A stretch of DNA of 64,000 bases from Rhynchopus sp. YZ270_cl-10 (GCA_964035575.1 OZ037839.1:1054001-1118000), one strand, 5' to 3'. Shown: positions 52,703 to 63,673, numbered from the stretch's first letter. Notes: a model not told the origin generated them from the letters alone. Translations and numbers: made by a program.

Positions 52703-53154
52703 GGAATGTGTGGGACACATCTCGTTAGTAAAAACCAAAACACCAAGGTGTTGTAATGGGGGTGTAATTAAGGGTCCCTTTCGTCTTTTATATAAAAGAC
52801 GTCTTTTACGCCTTTTACGTCTTTTATTGTCTTTTAAAATCTTGGGTTTTTGTGGATAAAAGATATAAAAGACATTGTTTTGACGTCAGCTGCAGAACAC
52901 CACCCTAACCCCAACCCTACACTTCATTTCACACCACAGAAGGGTATTGAGGAACACTTAATTTAAGAAAAAAAGATGCCGAAGGCAAAATGTTGGACTG
53001 GGGATCTGTTGAAGATTGTCGCGGGGAAGCTGGAGAGACAATGGGGAAATCGTCGAACGCAGAACGAAGGAAGGGCCATATCATAAATTGTGACAAGGCC
53101 ACGGACTCGCAGAAGTAGAGAGCGAAGGACGAGAACGCGGCACTGGAGAGAAAG

Positions 53155-53377
53155 AGGAAAAGGAAAAGGAAGAGGAAGAGGAAGAGGAAGAGGAAGAGGA
53201 AGAGGAAGAGGAAGAGGAAGAGGAAGAGGAAGAGGAAGAGGAAGAGGAAGAGGAAGAGGAAGAGGAAGAGGAAGAGGAAGAGGAAGAGGAAGAGGAAGAG
53301 GAAGAGGAAGAGGAAGAGGAAGAGGAAGAGGAAGAGGAAGAGGAAGAGGAAGAGGAAGAGGAAGAGGAAGAGGAGGA
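53155..53377 (+). repeat. Microsatellite, unit gaagag, about 37 copies
   Basis: A hexanucleotide array inside the hAT element. Depending on frame it would encode acidic, basic or serine-rich runs; it may have grown from an acidic N-terminal region of the transposase. Confidence 0.95.
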
Positions 53378-53676
53378 GTCTTTACAAGATAAAGACGAGT
53401 ATACAAGTAAACTAAAAAAGGGGGGCGGGGGGAGATTCTTTTTTCCGTAGATGAGGAGAGGAGTACGTACAGAGGGCGATACTGGGGAAGCAAAAGACAA
53501 AATTCTGATTCGTGAATGTGTGTTTGTGTGTTTTGTGTGTTTTGGGTTCCCCATCGATCCTCGTTCCAACCTTACTAACCGTAAGTGGTAAGCCCATGAG
53601 GGGCATGCTGCATTAGTCATTCTATATCTTGAAAGACTCCTGAGTCGAAGCAAAGCTTCTTAAACAAGTTTACTGT

Positions 53677-53966
53677 AGAAGAGGAAGAGGAAGAGGAAGA
53701 GGAAGAGGAAGAGGAAGAGGAAGAGGAAGAGGAAGAGGAAGAGGAAGAGGAAGAGGAAGAGGAAGAGGAAGAGGAAGAGGAAGAGGAAGAGGAAGAGGAA
53801 GAGGAAGAGGAAGAGGAAGAGGAAGAGGAAGAGGAAGAGGAAGAGGAAGAGGAAGAGGAAGAGGAAGAGGAAGAGGAAGAGGAAGAGGAAGAGGAAGAGG
53901 AAGAGGAAGAGGAAGAGGAAGAGGAAGAGGAAGAGGAAGAGGAAGAGGAAGAGGAAGAGGAAGAGG
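53677..53966 (+). repeat. Second gaagag microsatellite, about 48 copies
   Basis: The same unit as the array 300 bp upstream. It runs directly into the acidic transposase stretch starting DEADAEDDED at 53967. Confidence 0.95.
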
Positions 53967-55695
53967 GATGAAGCCGACGCAGAGGACGACGAAGACGGAG
54001 AGGAAGAGGGAGAGGAAGCTGCTCCAGCGCAGGGGAACGAAGTCGCAGCTGCCAACCCAGTGCCAGGGGCAGAACCACCAGCACCACCTACCGTGATCGA
54101 TGCGGACGCACCCCGCTTGTCCTTACGTCGAAGCAGGACATCCAGACACTAGTCCCGCCCCCTCCAGAAAAAAAGGGGCAGAAACAGAGCCGCTTCCAGG
54201 TCATCGCCCCACCTCCTCCGACGACAGCAGAACAACGTGCGCTTGACCTCGCACAAGCCTGCTTTTGGTACTCGGGCAATATCCCCTTCCAGCAAACACG
54301 AAATCCACATTTTCGGGATTTCGTGCATGCCCTGAGGAAGAATGTCAAGCACATACCCTCTGACACCATGCTCAGTGGGAACTGCTGGACGCTGTGTATG
54401 AGGAAGCGACACCCCTCCTGCTAAAGCTCCAGGACGAGCCCTTTGTTGTGTTGCACTCGGATGCTTGGCTGTCGAAAGAAGGCAAAAATCACGTTATACC
54501 TTTTACGTGCACTTGCCCTTGACGTTTGAACGTCAAAACCGCCGTGATGCCGGAGAAGTCATTCACAGCAGCAGTATTGTTAAAGTACTTCGACGCAGTG
54601 GACACGGAGAACAACTCGCCGAAGTGGGTCGCTGTTGTTGTGGATGGCGGCTCCAACATCTGGGCTGCTGCTTCGAAATGGGCCGAACAGAAGGGCATCG
54701 TTGCCATTCTTTGCACCTGCCACTGTCTTAACCGATACTTGAACGACATCATTGGTTACAGACAACAAGGGAATAAACCCTTGAAGATGCCGTTCACCGA
54801 GGTATGTAGCTCTCTCCCGTCTCCGTGACAGGGTTGGAGGTGCATCTACTGACCTGGTCAAAAAAATAAATGGGATGTTGGCGAAAAACCCGGTCTGCAC
54901 GGTGGAGTCTGACCAGCTTGGCCTGAGGCCAAACCGGACTCACCCCCTGGCCGGACCCCGAGTCCGGTTGGCCGCAGGGCTATTTCTAAATATGGGGTCC
55001 GGGGGGTCCAAAATCCAATCCGGGACACATTTTTTTTGGCAGATTTATTTCGTGCCAAAAACGTCCTTATTTGCATTTTTGGGATCCACCCGTGCAGTGG
55101 TGGGGTCAATCTCGAAAATTGGACAATTTTTTGACCAATTAAATTTTTGAAAATATGAGCCCGGTCACTAATACGTGGGGCCCATTTTCGGCCAAAAAAT
55201 GCTGCTCAAAAAAAATTTCCCCTGATGGTGTGGCTGTATAGGGCTAGGGTGTATACCCTAGAAGGACCCAAGAAGTACCCAATTTACACCTAATTTTAAG
55301 GGGGGTGCAAAAATAATTTTGTGTATTTTTTTTTTGGTGGTTTTTTGTGGCCAGAAATTTTCCCCCAGAAATTTTTACCCCAAAAAATCAAAAAAAAAAG
55401 GGCAAATTGCGATAACACGTATACTTTTTGTTTCCATTTGCGATAACACGTACACAAAAAGTATACGTGTTATCGCGAAAAAGTGTACGTGTTATCGCGA
55501 AAAGTGGTCAAAAAAAGTATACGTGTTATCGCGAACAAAAATGTACGTGTTTTCTTCTTCTAAGGTGCTCGCTCTCCATACCTGGACCCTCGATTTTTTT
55601 TTTTTTGGGCCCCAAAAAAGGGCTAATTTCGACGATTTGAGGCCATTAAAAGCAAAATTTGGCACTTTTGAGCATCTGTGGGGGTCTAAAACGAG

Positions 55696-56355
55696 GTACA
55701 CGTACACGTACACGTACACGTACACGTACACGTACACGTACACGTACACGTACACGTACACGTACACGTACACGTACACGTACACGTACACGTACACGTA
55801 CACGTACACGTACACGTACACGTACACGTACACGTACACGTACACGTACACGTACACGTACACGTACACGTACACGTACACGTACACGTACACGTACACG
55901 TACACGTACACGTACACGTACACGTACACGTACACGTACACGTACACGTACACGTACACGTACACGTACACGTACACGTACACGTACACGTACACGTACA
56001 CGTACACGTACACGTACACGTACACGTACACGTACACGTACACGTACACGTACACGTACACGTACACGTACACGTACACGTACACGTACACGTACACGTA
56101 CACGTACACGTACACGTACACGTACACGTACACGTACACGTACACGTACACGTACACGTACACGTACACGTACACGTACACGTACACGTACACGTACACG
56201 TACACGTACACGTACACGTACACGTACACGTACACGTACACGTACACGTACACGTACACGTACACGTACACGTACACGTACACGTACACGTACACGTACA
56301 CGTACACGTACACGTACACGTACACGTACACGTACACGTACACGTACACGTACAC
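55696..56355. repeat. Microsatellite, unit acgtac, about 110 copies
   Basis: A perfect hexanucleotide array joined without a spacer to the gggtact array. Confidence 0.95.
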
Positions 56356-57252
56356 GGTACTGGGTACTGGGTACTGGGTACTGGGTACTGGGTACTGGGT
56401 ACTGGGTACTGGGTACTGGGTACTGGGTACTGGGTACTGGGTACTGGGTACTGGGTACTGGGTACTGGGTACTGGGTACTGGGTACTGGGTACTGGGTAC
56501 TGGGTACTGGGTACTGGGTACTGGGTACTGGGTACTGGGTACTGGGTACTGGGTACTGGGTACTGGGTACTGGGTACTGGGTACTGGGTACTGGGTACTG
56601 GGTACTGGGTACTGGGTACTGGGTACTGGGTACTGGGTACTGGGTACTGGGTACTGGGTACTGGGTACTGGGTACTGGGTACTGGGTACTGGGTACTGGG
56701 TACTGGGTACTGGGTACTGGGTACTGGGTACTGGGTACTGGGTACTGGGTACTGGGTACTGGGTACTGGGTACTGGGTACTGGGTACTGGGTACTGGGTA
56801 CTGGGTACTGGGTACTGGGTACTGGGTACTGGGTACTGGGTACTGGGTACTGGGTACTGGGTACTGGGTACTGGGTACTGGGTACTGGGTACTGGGTACT
56901 GGGTACTGGGTACTGGGTACTGGGTACTGGGTACTGGGTACTGGGTACTGGGTACTGGGTACTGGGTACTGGGTACTGGGTACTGGGTACTGGGTACTGG
57001 GTACTGGGTACTGGGTACTGGGTACTGGGTACTGGGTACTGGGTACTGGGTACTGGGTACTGGGTACTGGGTACTGGGTACTGGGTACTGGGTACTGGGT
57101 ACTGGGTACTGGGTACTGGGTACTGGGTACTGGGTACTGGGTACTGGGTACTGGGTACTGGGTACTGGGTACTGGGTACTGGGTACTGGGTACTGGGTAC
57201 TGGGTACTGGGTACTGGGTACTGGGTACTGGGTACTGGGTACTGGGTACTGG
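56356..57252. repeat. Microsatellite, unit gggtact, about 128 copies
   Basis: A perfect heptanucleotide array that encodes only spurious frames. It recurs at 57857-58110 (about 36 copies) and 58709-58866 (about 22 copies). Confidence 0.95.
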
Positions 57253-58866
57253 AAAACACGTACGTTTTTGTTCGCGATAACACGTATACTTTTTGTGTAC
57301 GTGTTATCGCAAATCGAAAAAAAAAGTATACGTGTTATCGCAATTTACCCAAAAAAAAAATATATTTCAGTGTCCGGAGCCTCTGCGTGCTGTGATGGGG
57401 TCACTTTGCGCTCAGAACTGAGTATTTTTGACCTAAAATGCATGTATCAGTTTTTACAGGCCATTTTCAGGTTTTGTGTGTAATATGGTCAGTACTTGAC
57501 CACTGAGGGTAAAGTGCAAAGTAAACGTGAGGGCAGTTTGCATAGCTGCGAACTTTGCTGCACGTTGTGACCCCCCACAATTTGACGGTCGGAGCTCGTA
57601 GAACCCAACGAGGAGTGAGAAAAGGATATGGCGAAATAATAAAAGTAGCGTACCGTGCGCCTGCGGCGCAAGCTTTGCAACCCACCCCTCCCATGACATA
57701 GTTTGGCTGCAGCAACCTGAACACCTGGTAGTGGTCCTCCCAGGCCACTGTCGTCTCGGACCCCCCCATATTCGACCATCATCCCACGATTTCCCAAAAA
57801 CTCAAAAGTTACCGTCAGGCCTGGTCATGACAGGTAAAATGCACTGGGGTACTGGTGGGTACTGGGTACTGGGTACTGGGTACTGGGTACTGGGTACTGG
57901 GTACTGGGTACTGGGTACTGGGTACTGGGTACTGGGTACTGGGTACTGGGTACTGGGTACTGGGTACTGGGTACTGGGTACTGGGTACTGGGTACTGGGT
58001 ACTGGGTACTGGGTACTGGGTACTGGGTACTGGGTACTGGGTACTGGGTACTGGGTACTGGGTACTGGGTACTGGGTACTGGGTACTGGGTACTGGGTAC
58101 TGGGTACTGGAAAACACGTACGTTTTTGTTCGCGATAACACGTATACTTTTTGTGTACGTGTTATCGCAAATCGAAAAAAAAAGTATACGTGTTATCGCA
58201 ATTTACCCAAAAAAAAAATATATTTCAGTGTCCGGAGCCTCTGCGTGCTGTGATGGGGTCACTTTGCGCTCAGAACTGAGTATTTTTGACCTAAAATGCA
58301 TGTATCAGTTTTTACAGGCCATTTTCAGGTTTTGTGTGTAATATGGTCAGTACTTGACCACTGAGGGTAAAGTGCAAAGTAAACGTGAGGGCAGTTTGCA
58401 TAGCTGCGAACTTTGCTGCACGTTGTGACCCCCCACAATTTGACGGTCGGAGCTCGTAGAACCCAACGAGGAGTGAGAAAAGGATATGGCGAAATAATAA
58501 AAGTAGCGTACCGTGCGCCTGCGGCGCAAGCTTTGCAACCCACCCCTCCCATGACATAGTTTGGCTGCAGCAACCTGAACACCTGGTAGTGGTCCTCCCA
58601 GGCCACTGTCGTCTCGGACCCCCCCATATTCCATCCCACGATTTCCCAAAAACTCAAAAGTTACCGTCAGGCCTGGTCATGACAGGTAAAATGCACTGGG
58701 GTACTGGTGGGTACTGGGTACTGGGTACTGGGTACTGGGTACTGGGTACTGGGTACTGGGTACTGGGTACTGGGTACTGGGTACTGGGTACTGGGTACTG
58801 GGTACTGGGTACTGGGTACTGGGTACTGGGTACTGGGTACTGGGTACTGGGTACTGGGTACTGGGT
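57253..58866. repeat. Tandem segmental duplication of the array end plus 600 bp
   Basis: The segment 57253-57856 recurs at 58109-58708, differing by a 6 bp indel near 57775 and little else. Each copy is followed by a gggtact array. Array, segment, array, segment, array is the resulting order, so the repeat block has been copied by unequal exchange between arrays. Confidence 0.85.
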
Positions 58867-59321
58867 GCCAACCCCGGATTTTGAGAAAATTTCCACCACC
58901 GAACACGTGGGGCTCTCGGATGTACCAACTTTTTGCGAAAACAAGGCTACTAACCACAGGGAAAGCTCGGGAAAAAATCAGTTGTTTTCCTTAAGGAAGT
59001 GCCCTAAGGAAAATCACTATACCCTAGAAGGACCCAAGAAGTACCCAATTTACACCTAATTTTTAGGAAAATCACACCAGGCCCCTGAAAATTTTTTTCA
59101 GCCCCAAAACATACTGCCATTGGCATTTCCGGAATCTGTCCGCACTGTGGTGGGGTCAATTTGACGAAATGGCCAAGTTCTTGGTTTTGGTCAAAATGAG
59201 TGTAAGGTAAAGGGGCCAAGGTAAATCCCACAACCCAGATTTTCTCACCCTGATGCTGAAACATGAAAATGCGCGAAAACACCGGCATTTGCATTTCCGG
59301 AATCCGTCCCGTCTCTTGGTA

Positions 59322-59507
59322 AGTACACGACGCGGTCCAGAGGGACCTGACAAGTGAAATCACTTGTCATAAAAGTGACAAGTGAAATGACATGTAAATC
59401 ACTTGTCATGACAAGTGATGTTCTATTGGGCTATAGGCTATTCACTTGTCATGAATTTCACTTGTCACTATGACAAGTGAAATTGGTCCTGGACCGCGTC
59501 GTGTACT
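59322..59507. mobile_element. 186 bp foldback element
   Basis: The inverted ends agtacacgacgcggtccag (59322-59340) and complement (59489-59507) enclose several copies of cacttgtca and tgacaagtg. A 3 bp duplication gta may flank it. It is too small to code for anything. Confidence 0.6.
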
Positions 59508-59808
59508 GTAGTACGTGCAAATTTTTTGGCAGCCCTGTATATAAGCCCCATGCAAATTTTTTGGCAACTTTCATTTTCCAAAAATCAGGGACAGGACAGG
59601 TCTTTAGAAATAGCCCTGGTTGGCCGGACCCAAAAAAATTTTTGACCGAATTTTTTTCCGGCCGAGTCCGGCCTACCAGACTCGGGGTCCGGCCAGGCGG
59701 ACTCAGGGGTCTGGCCAACCAGACTCAGGGGTCCGCCTGGCCGGACTCAGGGGTCCGTCCTTTAGTCCGGCCAAAAGGGTCCGGCCATTTTGGTCAGACT
59801 CCACCGTG

Positions 59809-60485
59809 TGAAGGGGGGAAAAGGATTCCAATTTTGGGAGAAAATCAGTTATTTTGGTTCCTCAGATCTGAGAGTGACCAGAAGTGGCCTCATTAACAAA
59901 GTGACCCCGTCACAGCCAGAACGCGACTCAATTAGTCAAACGCCGAAGCAAAAGGAAGCATGCAGCATGGCGAAAGGAAAACAGTAGCGTACCGTGCGCC
60001 TGCGGCGCAAGCTTGCAACCCACCCAAAATGTACAATTTTAAGCGCAATTTTTTGAAATGTTGTGTACCGTGGCTTCGCCAGGAACCTTTGGGCATGACC
60101 GCCGAGAAATCCAATTTCGCCGAGTGTTTGAAGCCTTACGGTGTGCTGAACAAAAGGGGGGATGACCCTCCTTCATCAAGGCACAAACGCTGTTGCGCAA
60201 GTTCCCCGCCAAAGAAGTGTCCAACAACCAGGTCGTATGTACCAGTGTCACTTTCTCGCGCAGCGCGAAAAAAAAAAATTTGCCCCCAAAAAGCTCAGAC
60301 GGGGTCTTTTTTGAAAACCCCAAATCTATCTCAATCTCTGCTCCGTGAGCCAGTGTTTTTTATAGAGGGGGTGCGCGCGCACCCCCGTCAGACTTTTTTG
60401 AAATTTCAAGGTGGTGCGCGCACCCCCTAGTGCACCCCCTAGCGGTGCCTGGGCGGAGGGAGACGGGAGGGCAGGGTGGTTGGGG
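59809..60485. other. Inserted DNA right of the CACTA-like element, no gene
   Basis: The stretch 60038-60105 (aagcgcaattttttgaaatgttg then taccgtggcttcgcc) recurs at 61517-61580 in the same orientation. Short hairpins such as tggc-ttc-gcca and gcgcc-tgc-ggcgc are present. Another inverted pair, gggggtgcgcgc, lies near 60367-60430. No coding potential is supported. Confidence 0.4.
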
Positions 60486-61328
60486 CAGTGTTGGCAGAGT
60501 ACGTGTCCAATTTCAAAAAGTACGTAAAAAGTACAATAGTACAATAGTACAAAAAGTACGTAAAAAGTACAAAAAATACACAAAAAGTACATCTGGGTTT
60601 GTGGCCGGGTATGTGCAGCTGGTGTACCAGTGTGGGGGCAAAAAAAAAAGGTTTGATGGCAGTGTTGGCATAGTACGGCACAAAGCTGTAAACGGCTTCT
60701 CAAGAATGTGCGCGGTCTCGCAGGTTCACAGACAGCGGCACCTGGTTCTCGAACAGCGACGCCTCGGAGTCAAGAAGCAATGGGAGATGGTGTTTCCTGT
60801 CGGTCACGTGTGATCACGTGTGGTCCAACAAAGTCGGGATACAGTAGGGGGTACGTGTAGATGACTACACCTCGAACAGTTGGGAGGGGGAAAAGGGATG
60901 GGGTGATGGGGTTCACAGAATGGTAGTAAAGTCAATCTCGCTTACGGGCACGTCATCAGTCTTCTTACTCCGCTTCGTCGGTGGTTCGTTCTCCCCCTCC
61001 GGATTCTCCGCCCCCCACCAGCACTCCTCCCTGTTCACCCTCAGTTTTTTGTACAGCGAGGTGGCGCGGTGAATGTTCACAGGTCCCATATTGTGCCGAC
61101 GTGCACAAGTGACGAACCCCATATCGGAGAATTTTACCTCGCACTGGCACGAGTGAGGGGGGATGCGGGTCAGCTTCACAGCGGTCAGCCAAAACGGACT
61201 TCTTGTGTCGAATTCCCAGGGTAAAATATAGGGTCATAAAGTACGGATTTGGGCGCCAAAAAGTACGTCAAAAAGTACAAAAGTACAAAGTACAAAAAGT
61301 ACAACGTACACGTACTCTGCCAACACTG
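60486..61328. mobile_element. Non-autonomous hAT-like element, 843 bp
   Basis: The ends cagtgttggcagagtacgtg and complement lie at 60486-60505 and 61309-61328, with a perfect 8 bp duplication ggttgggg outside (60478-60485 and 61329-61336). Subterminal tracts hold many aaaaagtac repeats. A minus-strand frame at 60913-61237 is open but not recognised. The ends differ from those of the larger hAT around it, so it belongs to another hAT family. Confidence 0.85.
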
Positions 61329-61336
61329 GGTTGGGG

Positions 61337-61639
61337 GGTGGGGGACCCACCCCCCTACCACTCTGCCCCCCCCTTCACCTTCCCCATCATGCTCTCGCGA
61401 GCCTCACCAGGAAGTAAGGGGAGTTGGCGTTTCCGAGCTGCAAACATAACTGTTTTGCGTCCCAGGTGCTGTAAGTGTAGCTCTTCTCTGTTTGGCAGTA
61501 AAAATGTGCAAATTTAAGCGCAATTTTTTTTGAAATGTTGCGTACCGTGGCTTCGCCAGAAACTGCCGATGACCGCCGTTCTTTTGTTTCAACCGCGGGG
61601 GGAAAAAATGTGCATTTTTTTGCCCTGTGCACCCCCGTC
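61337..61639. other. Inserted DNA between the small hAT element and the hAT transposase C-terminus
   Basis: It contains the second copy of the 60038-60105 repeat (61517-61580). No gene seen. Confidence 0.4.
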
Positions 61640-62418
61640 CAAAAACCCTGAATCCTAGAAAAAACACTGCCGTGAGCACAAAAAAAAAAAAATGCAGATA
61701 TCGGAATGGGTGCACTACGCCGTATCATCGAAACACAGAGTCTCTCCGCAAGGCCTACTTGGGTGCGCAAGAGACGCTCAACACAGCGAAAAAGGGGCTC
61801 CCGCACTCCCCGTGCGAGACGAGGTGGCGTTCGAGGACATCGCAGCCAACGTAGAAGTCATCCGCACTGTGTTAAATGACCCCGACCAAGCGGCGCTGTC
61901 GCGCCAATTCCCCAACCTCCGCCGCATCCTGGACAACATGGTTTTCTACCAAGAATTCCAGTTCACCCTCAAGGTGCTCCGTCCTGTAAGCGCAGGAGTC
62001 CGGCTCCTCAAAAAAGATGACACGCGGCTCGGGGAGGTCATCCCAATCATGTGGGCGATCGGGAAGTACACCGAGAACCTGCTCGTGCCGGCCGACCTGC
62101 AAGTGAAGGTGGACGCAGTGAAAGCATCACTTAATAAACGTCGGGAGCGGTACGAACAGTGCCCCGCGACGTTGGTGGCGATGATCCTCCATCCACTACG
62201 TCGAAGAAGAGCCAGGAGACGCGCCCCAGTGTCTCACGCCTTTCCTCTTTCCTGAAGGCGTTTGACCCGAGGGATTACCTCGTGAAGGCTGAAGCAGCCG
62301 TCAAGACCTTAGGAGGACAAGAAGCACTCTCCGAGTTGGCGAACTTCTTGACGAAGGAGGGGCAGTACCAGTCTCAGTCAATCTGGTCTAGCGCTCCTAA
62401 CAAGAAGGTGTGGTTTTG

Positions 62419-62451
<33 letters not shown>

Positions 62452-62720
62452 GGTATTTACTCTCGTCTCTTTAGCGCTGCCGAAGCAGTGTGGCTGCTCT
62501 TTTTTTGTTCTATCCAGAGTAAACCCGGGACCGTGTCCCGGGTTTTTTCTTATCCTTTTTGATTAAATTCATACAGCCCGAAGACTGGTGGTGCATTACA
62601 GGGAAGCTGCTGAAGGGAGTACACCTGCCAAAACTAGGGGGGAAAATATTGCAGAATTGTTCCGCATTCTGCGAATCAGGAGAGATTCTTCTCCACAATC
62701 GGGAGGATAAGTGGCGGTAG
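61640..62720 (+). pseudogene. hAT transposase, C-terminal part (broken)
   Basis: In order: SLRKAYLGAQETLNTAKKGL with CETRW after it near 61740-61830 (the TRW region), then in another frame AFEDIAANVEVIRTVLNDPD through GVRLLKKDDTRLGEVIPIMW to 62255. After a frame change and a T-run at 62418-62446 comes WWCITGKLLKGVHLPKLGGK with QNCSAFCES after it near 62590-62680, the hAT dimerisation region. There are at least three frame changes. Confidence 0.75.
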
Positions 62721-62996
62721 GGAATCCCTACAGATCCCCCGGCTCCACAAGCTGGGAGCGGTGAGCACTTGCCTGAAGGACAAGCTGAACAGGGCAAAGT
62801 GATTAAAATTGTGTTTCCTTTTTTTTGAAAAAAAGGAGGGAGAGGGTCGGGGGAACTGTGACTATCAATAACCATCAATAAACGCCACTCTCTTTGTATG
62901 GTGGTGTTATGTGCGAAAACTCAGTGTGAAGTGTACGTCTTTTATCGGTCTTTTATGTCTTTTATTATTTCTTTTTTCGATTTTCAGGGACCCTCA

Positions 62997-63133
62997 GGTG
63001 TAATGGGGTGAAAGTATGTGAAGGTGGGTGTTAGTGCGGTACCCAATACAGAAATATATCCGTTCCGCTTTATCAGATCTCGACGTTTGTTGCATTGCAC
63101 GCTTCCACAGGGGTTGGGAGACTCGCAGTAGGA
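62997..63133. other. Right flank of the large hAT element
   Basis: It begins with the 8 bp target copy ggtgtaat. No gene seen. Confidence 0.5.
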
Positions 63134-63445
63134 TCAGTCTTTCTCATGCACAATATTAATATTCAATCCCACTACGTGGCGAGTTCCTTGAGTCATCGGA
63201 TCCTTAAACGCAGGAGCCTGAAACTCACCAGGGACCGGAGCACCACCGATGAAGCTTGCCATTTGGTTTATGTTCTGAGCAGAGTTGTCCACGTAGAGCG
63301 ACACAGTTTTCTCACTTTGCCATCCGTAATGTCTCTTCAACTGTGACGTCGCACCGGCATCTGCTGCAAGGCACGCACTTGTACGTCTCAGTGTGTGGTG
63401 AGGGACAAAAGCAGTTCCTCGTGCTGTATGGATCCCGCGGGAAAA
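63134..63445 (-). pseudogene. Tyrosine recombinase C-terminal fragment (Crypton- or DIRS-like)
   Basis: About 100 residues match the catalytic C-terminus of tyrosine recombinases: FVPHHTLRRTSACLAADAG (H-x-x-R box), then QLKRHYGWQSEKTVSLYVDN with the G-W position and the tyrosine. The upstream catalytic part is not present in this window, so this is a remnant. The flanking stretches 63521-63560 and 63630-63665 match parts of the 10.3 kb element near 7160-7206 and 9060, which hints at one transposon family. Whether it is a Crypton or a DIRS-type relic cannot be told from this fragment. Confidence 0.6.
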
Positions 63446-63673
63446 ATGACATTATTTTTATCGGTAAAAAATAGTCGTTTTTGTGAGTGGAACAAAAGTT
63501 TTTTGCCTGGCTGACATTGGCGAAGGAATTTTGCATTTTTGACCACCACAGATTACACGTTGTTTTACGTGTTTGTGTCTGCACTTATGCGTACAAGAAG
63601 CATGCCACCGGTGTTAACTTTTTACTGGCGTGGCTGCATAACCGATTCCCCATGGTTCTACCGTGTTTCTACC
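63446..63673. other. Flank of the recombinase fragment, shared with the 10.3 kb element
   Basis: Bases 63521-63560 match the inverse of 7160-7206, and ataaccgattccccatggttctacc at 63640 matches the stretch near 9058. No gene seen. Confidence 0.5.

Larger units (their letters stand above)
52976..54880 (+). pseudogene. hAT transposase, N-terminal and central part (broken)
   Basis: A possible start MPKAKCWTGDLLKIVAGKLE at 52976 is followed by two long gaagag arrays and an acidic stretch (EDDEDGEEEGEEAAP). From about 54160 the pieces match hAT transposases in order: PFQQTRNPHFRDFVHALRK, then VLHSDAWLSKEGKNHVIPFT (first catalytic aspartate region), then VAVVVDGGSNIWAAASKW with CTCHCLNRYL after it (second aspartate and C-H region). 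The pieces lie in different frames and stop codons intervene, so the gene is inactive. A gta...cag stretch at 54800-54829 could be a small intron but does not restore the frame. Confidence 0.75.
55400..57350. mobile_element. 1.95 kb inverted-repeat element made of two microsatellites
   Basis: The ends are ggg(c/t)aaattgcgataacacg with the complement at 57330-57350, continuing as an imperfect inverted repeat of about 95 bp or more in which gcgataacacgta(t/c)ac is repeated on both strands. A-runs of 9-10 bases flank it on both sides. The interior is almost wholly an acgtac array and a gggtact array. A second right-hand end follows the second gggtact array at about 58108-58208. Confidence 0.65.
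54898..59808. mobile_element. CACTA-like element, 4.9 kb, nested in the hAT transposase
   Basis: The ends are cacggtggagtctgacca at 54898-54915 and its complement at 59791-59808, with a possible 2 bp duplication tg outside. Both ends are followed inward by repeated ggccggactcaggggtccg-type motifs (54920-54965; 59605-59790) and by agggctatttctaaa. Ends starting CAC and dense subterminal repeats fit the CACTA/EnSpm superfamily. No transposase is seen. The interior is full of inverted repeats and microsatellites. Confidence 0.65.
52769..62996 (+). mobile_element. 10.2 kb hAT transposon with nested insertions
   Basis: The left end is taagggtccctttcg at 52769 and the right end ...agggaccctca at 62996. 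The 8 bp duplication ggtgtaat is perfect (52761-52768 and 62997-63004). Both ends carry repeated gtctttta/taaaagac motifs. Between them lie a broken transposase on the plus strand (about 52976-54880 and 61640-62720) and 6.8 kb of inserted DNA that separates its two parts. Its termini resemble those of the small element 51615-52702, which it may once have mobilised. Confidence 0.8.

Noticed and set aside
53081-53653. Serine-rich or leucine/proline-rich proteins on minus
   Set aside because: They are antisense readings of the gaagag array within the hAT transposon.
56356-57252. Telomeric repeat
   Set aside because: The gggtact unit resembles some telomere repeats, but the arrays are internal, nested in a transposon and part of a tandem duplication.
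55319-57395. Long open frames of RTRTRT, GTGYWVL and PVPSTQY type
   Set aside because: The same reason: hexamer and heptamer arrays are stop-free in many frames on both strands.
60913-61237. Host gene for an 88-residue protein on minus
   Set aside because: It lies inside the small hAT element between its inverted ends, has no family resemblance and no acceptor-like tract.
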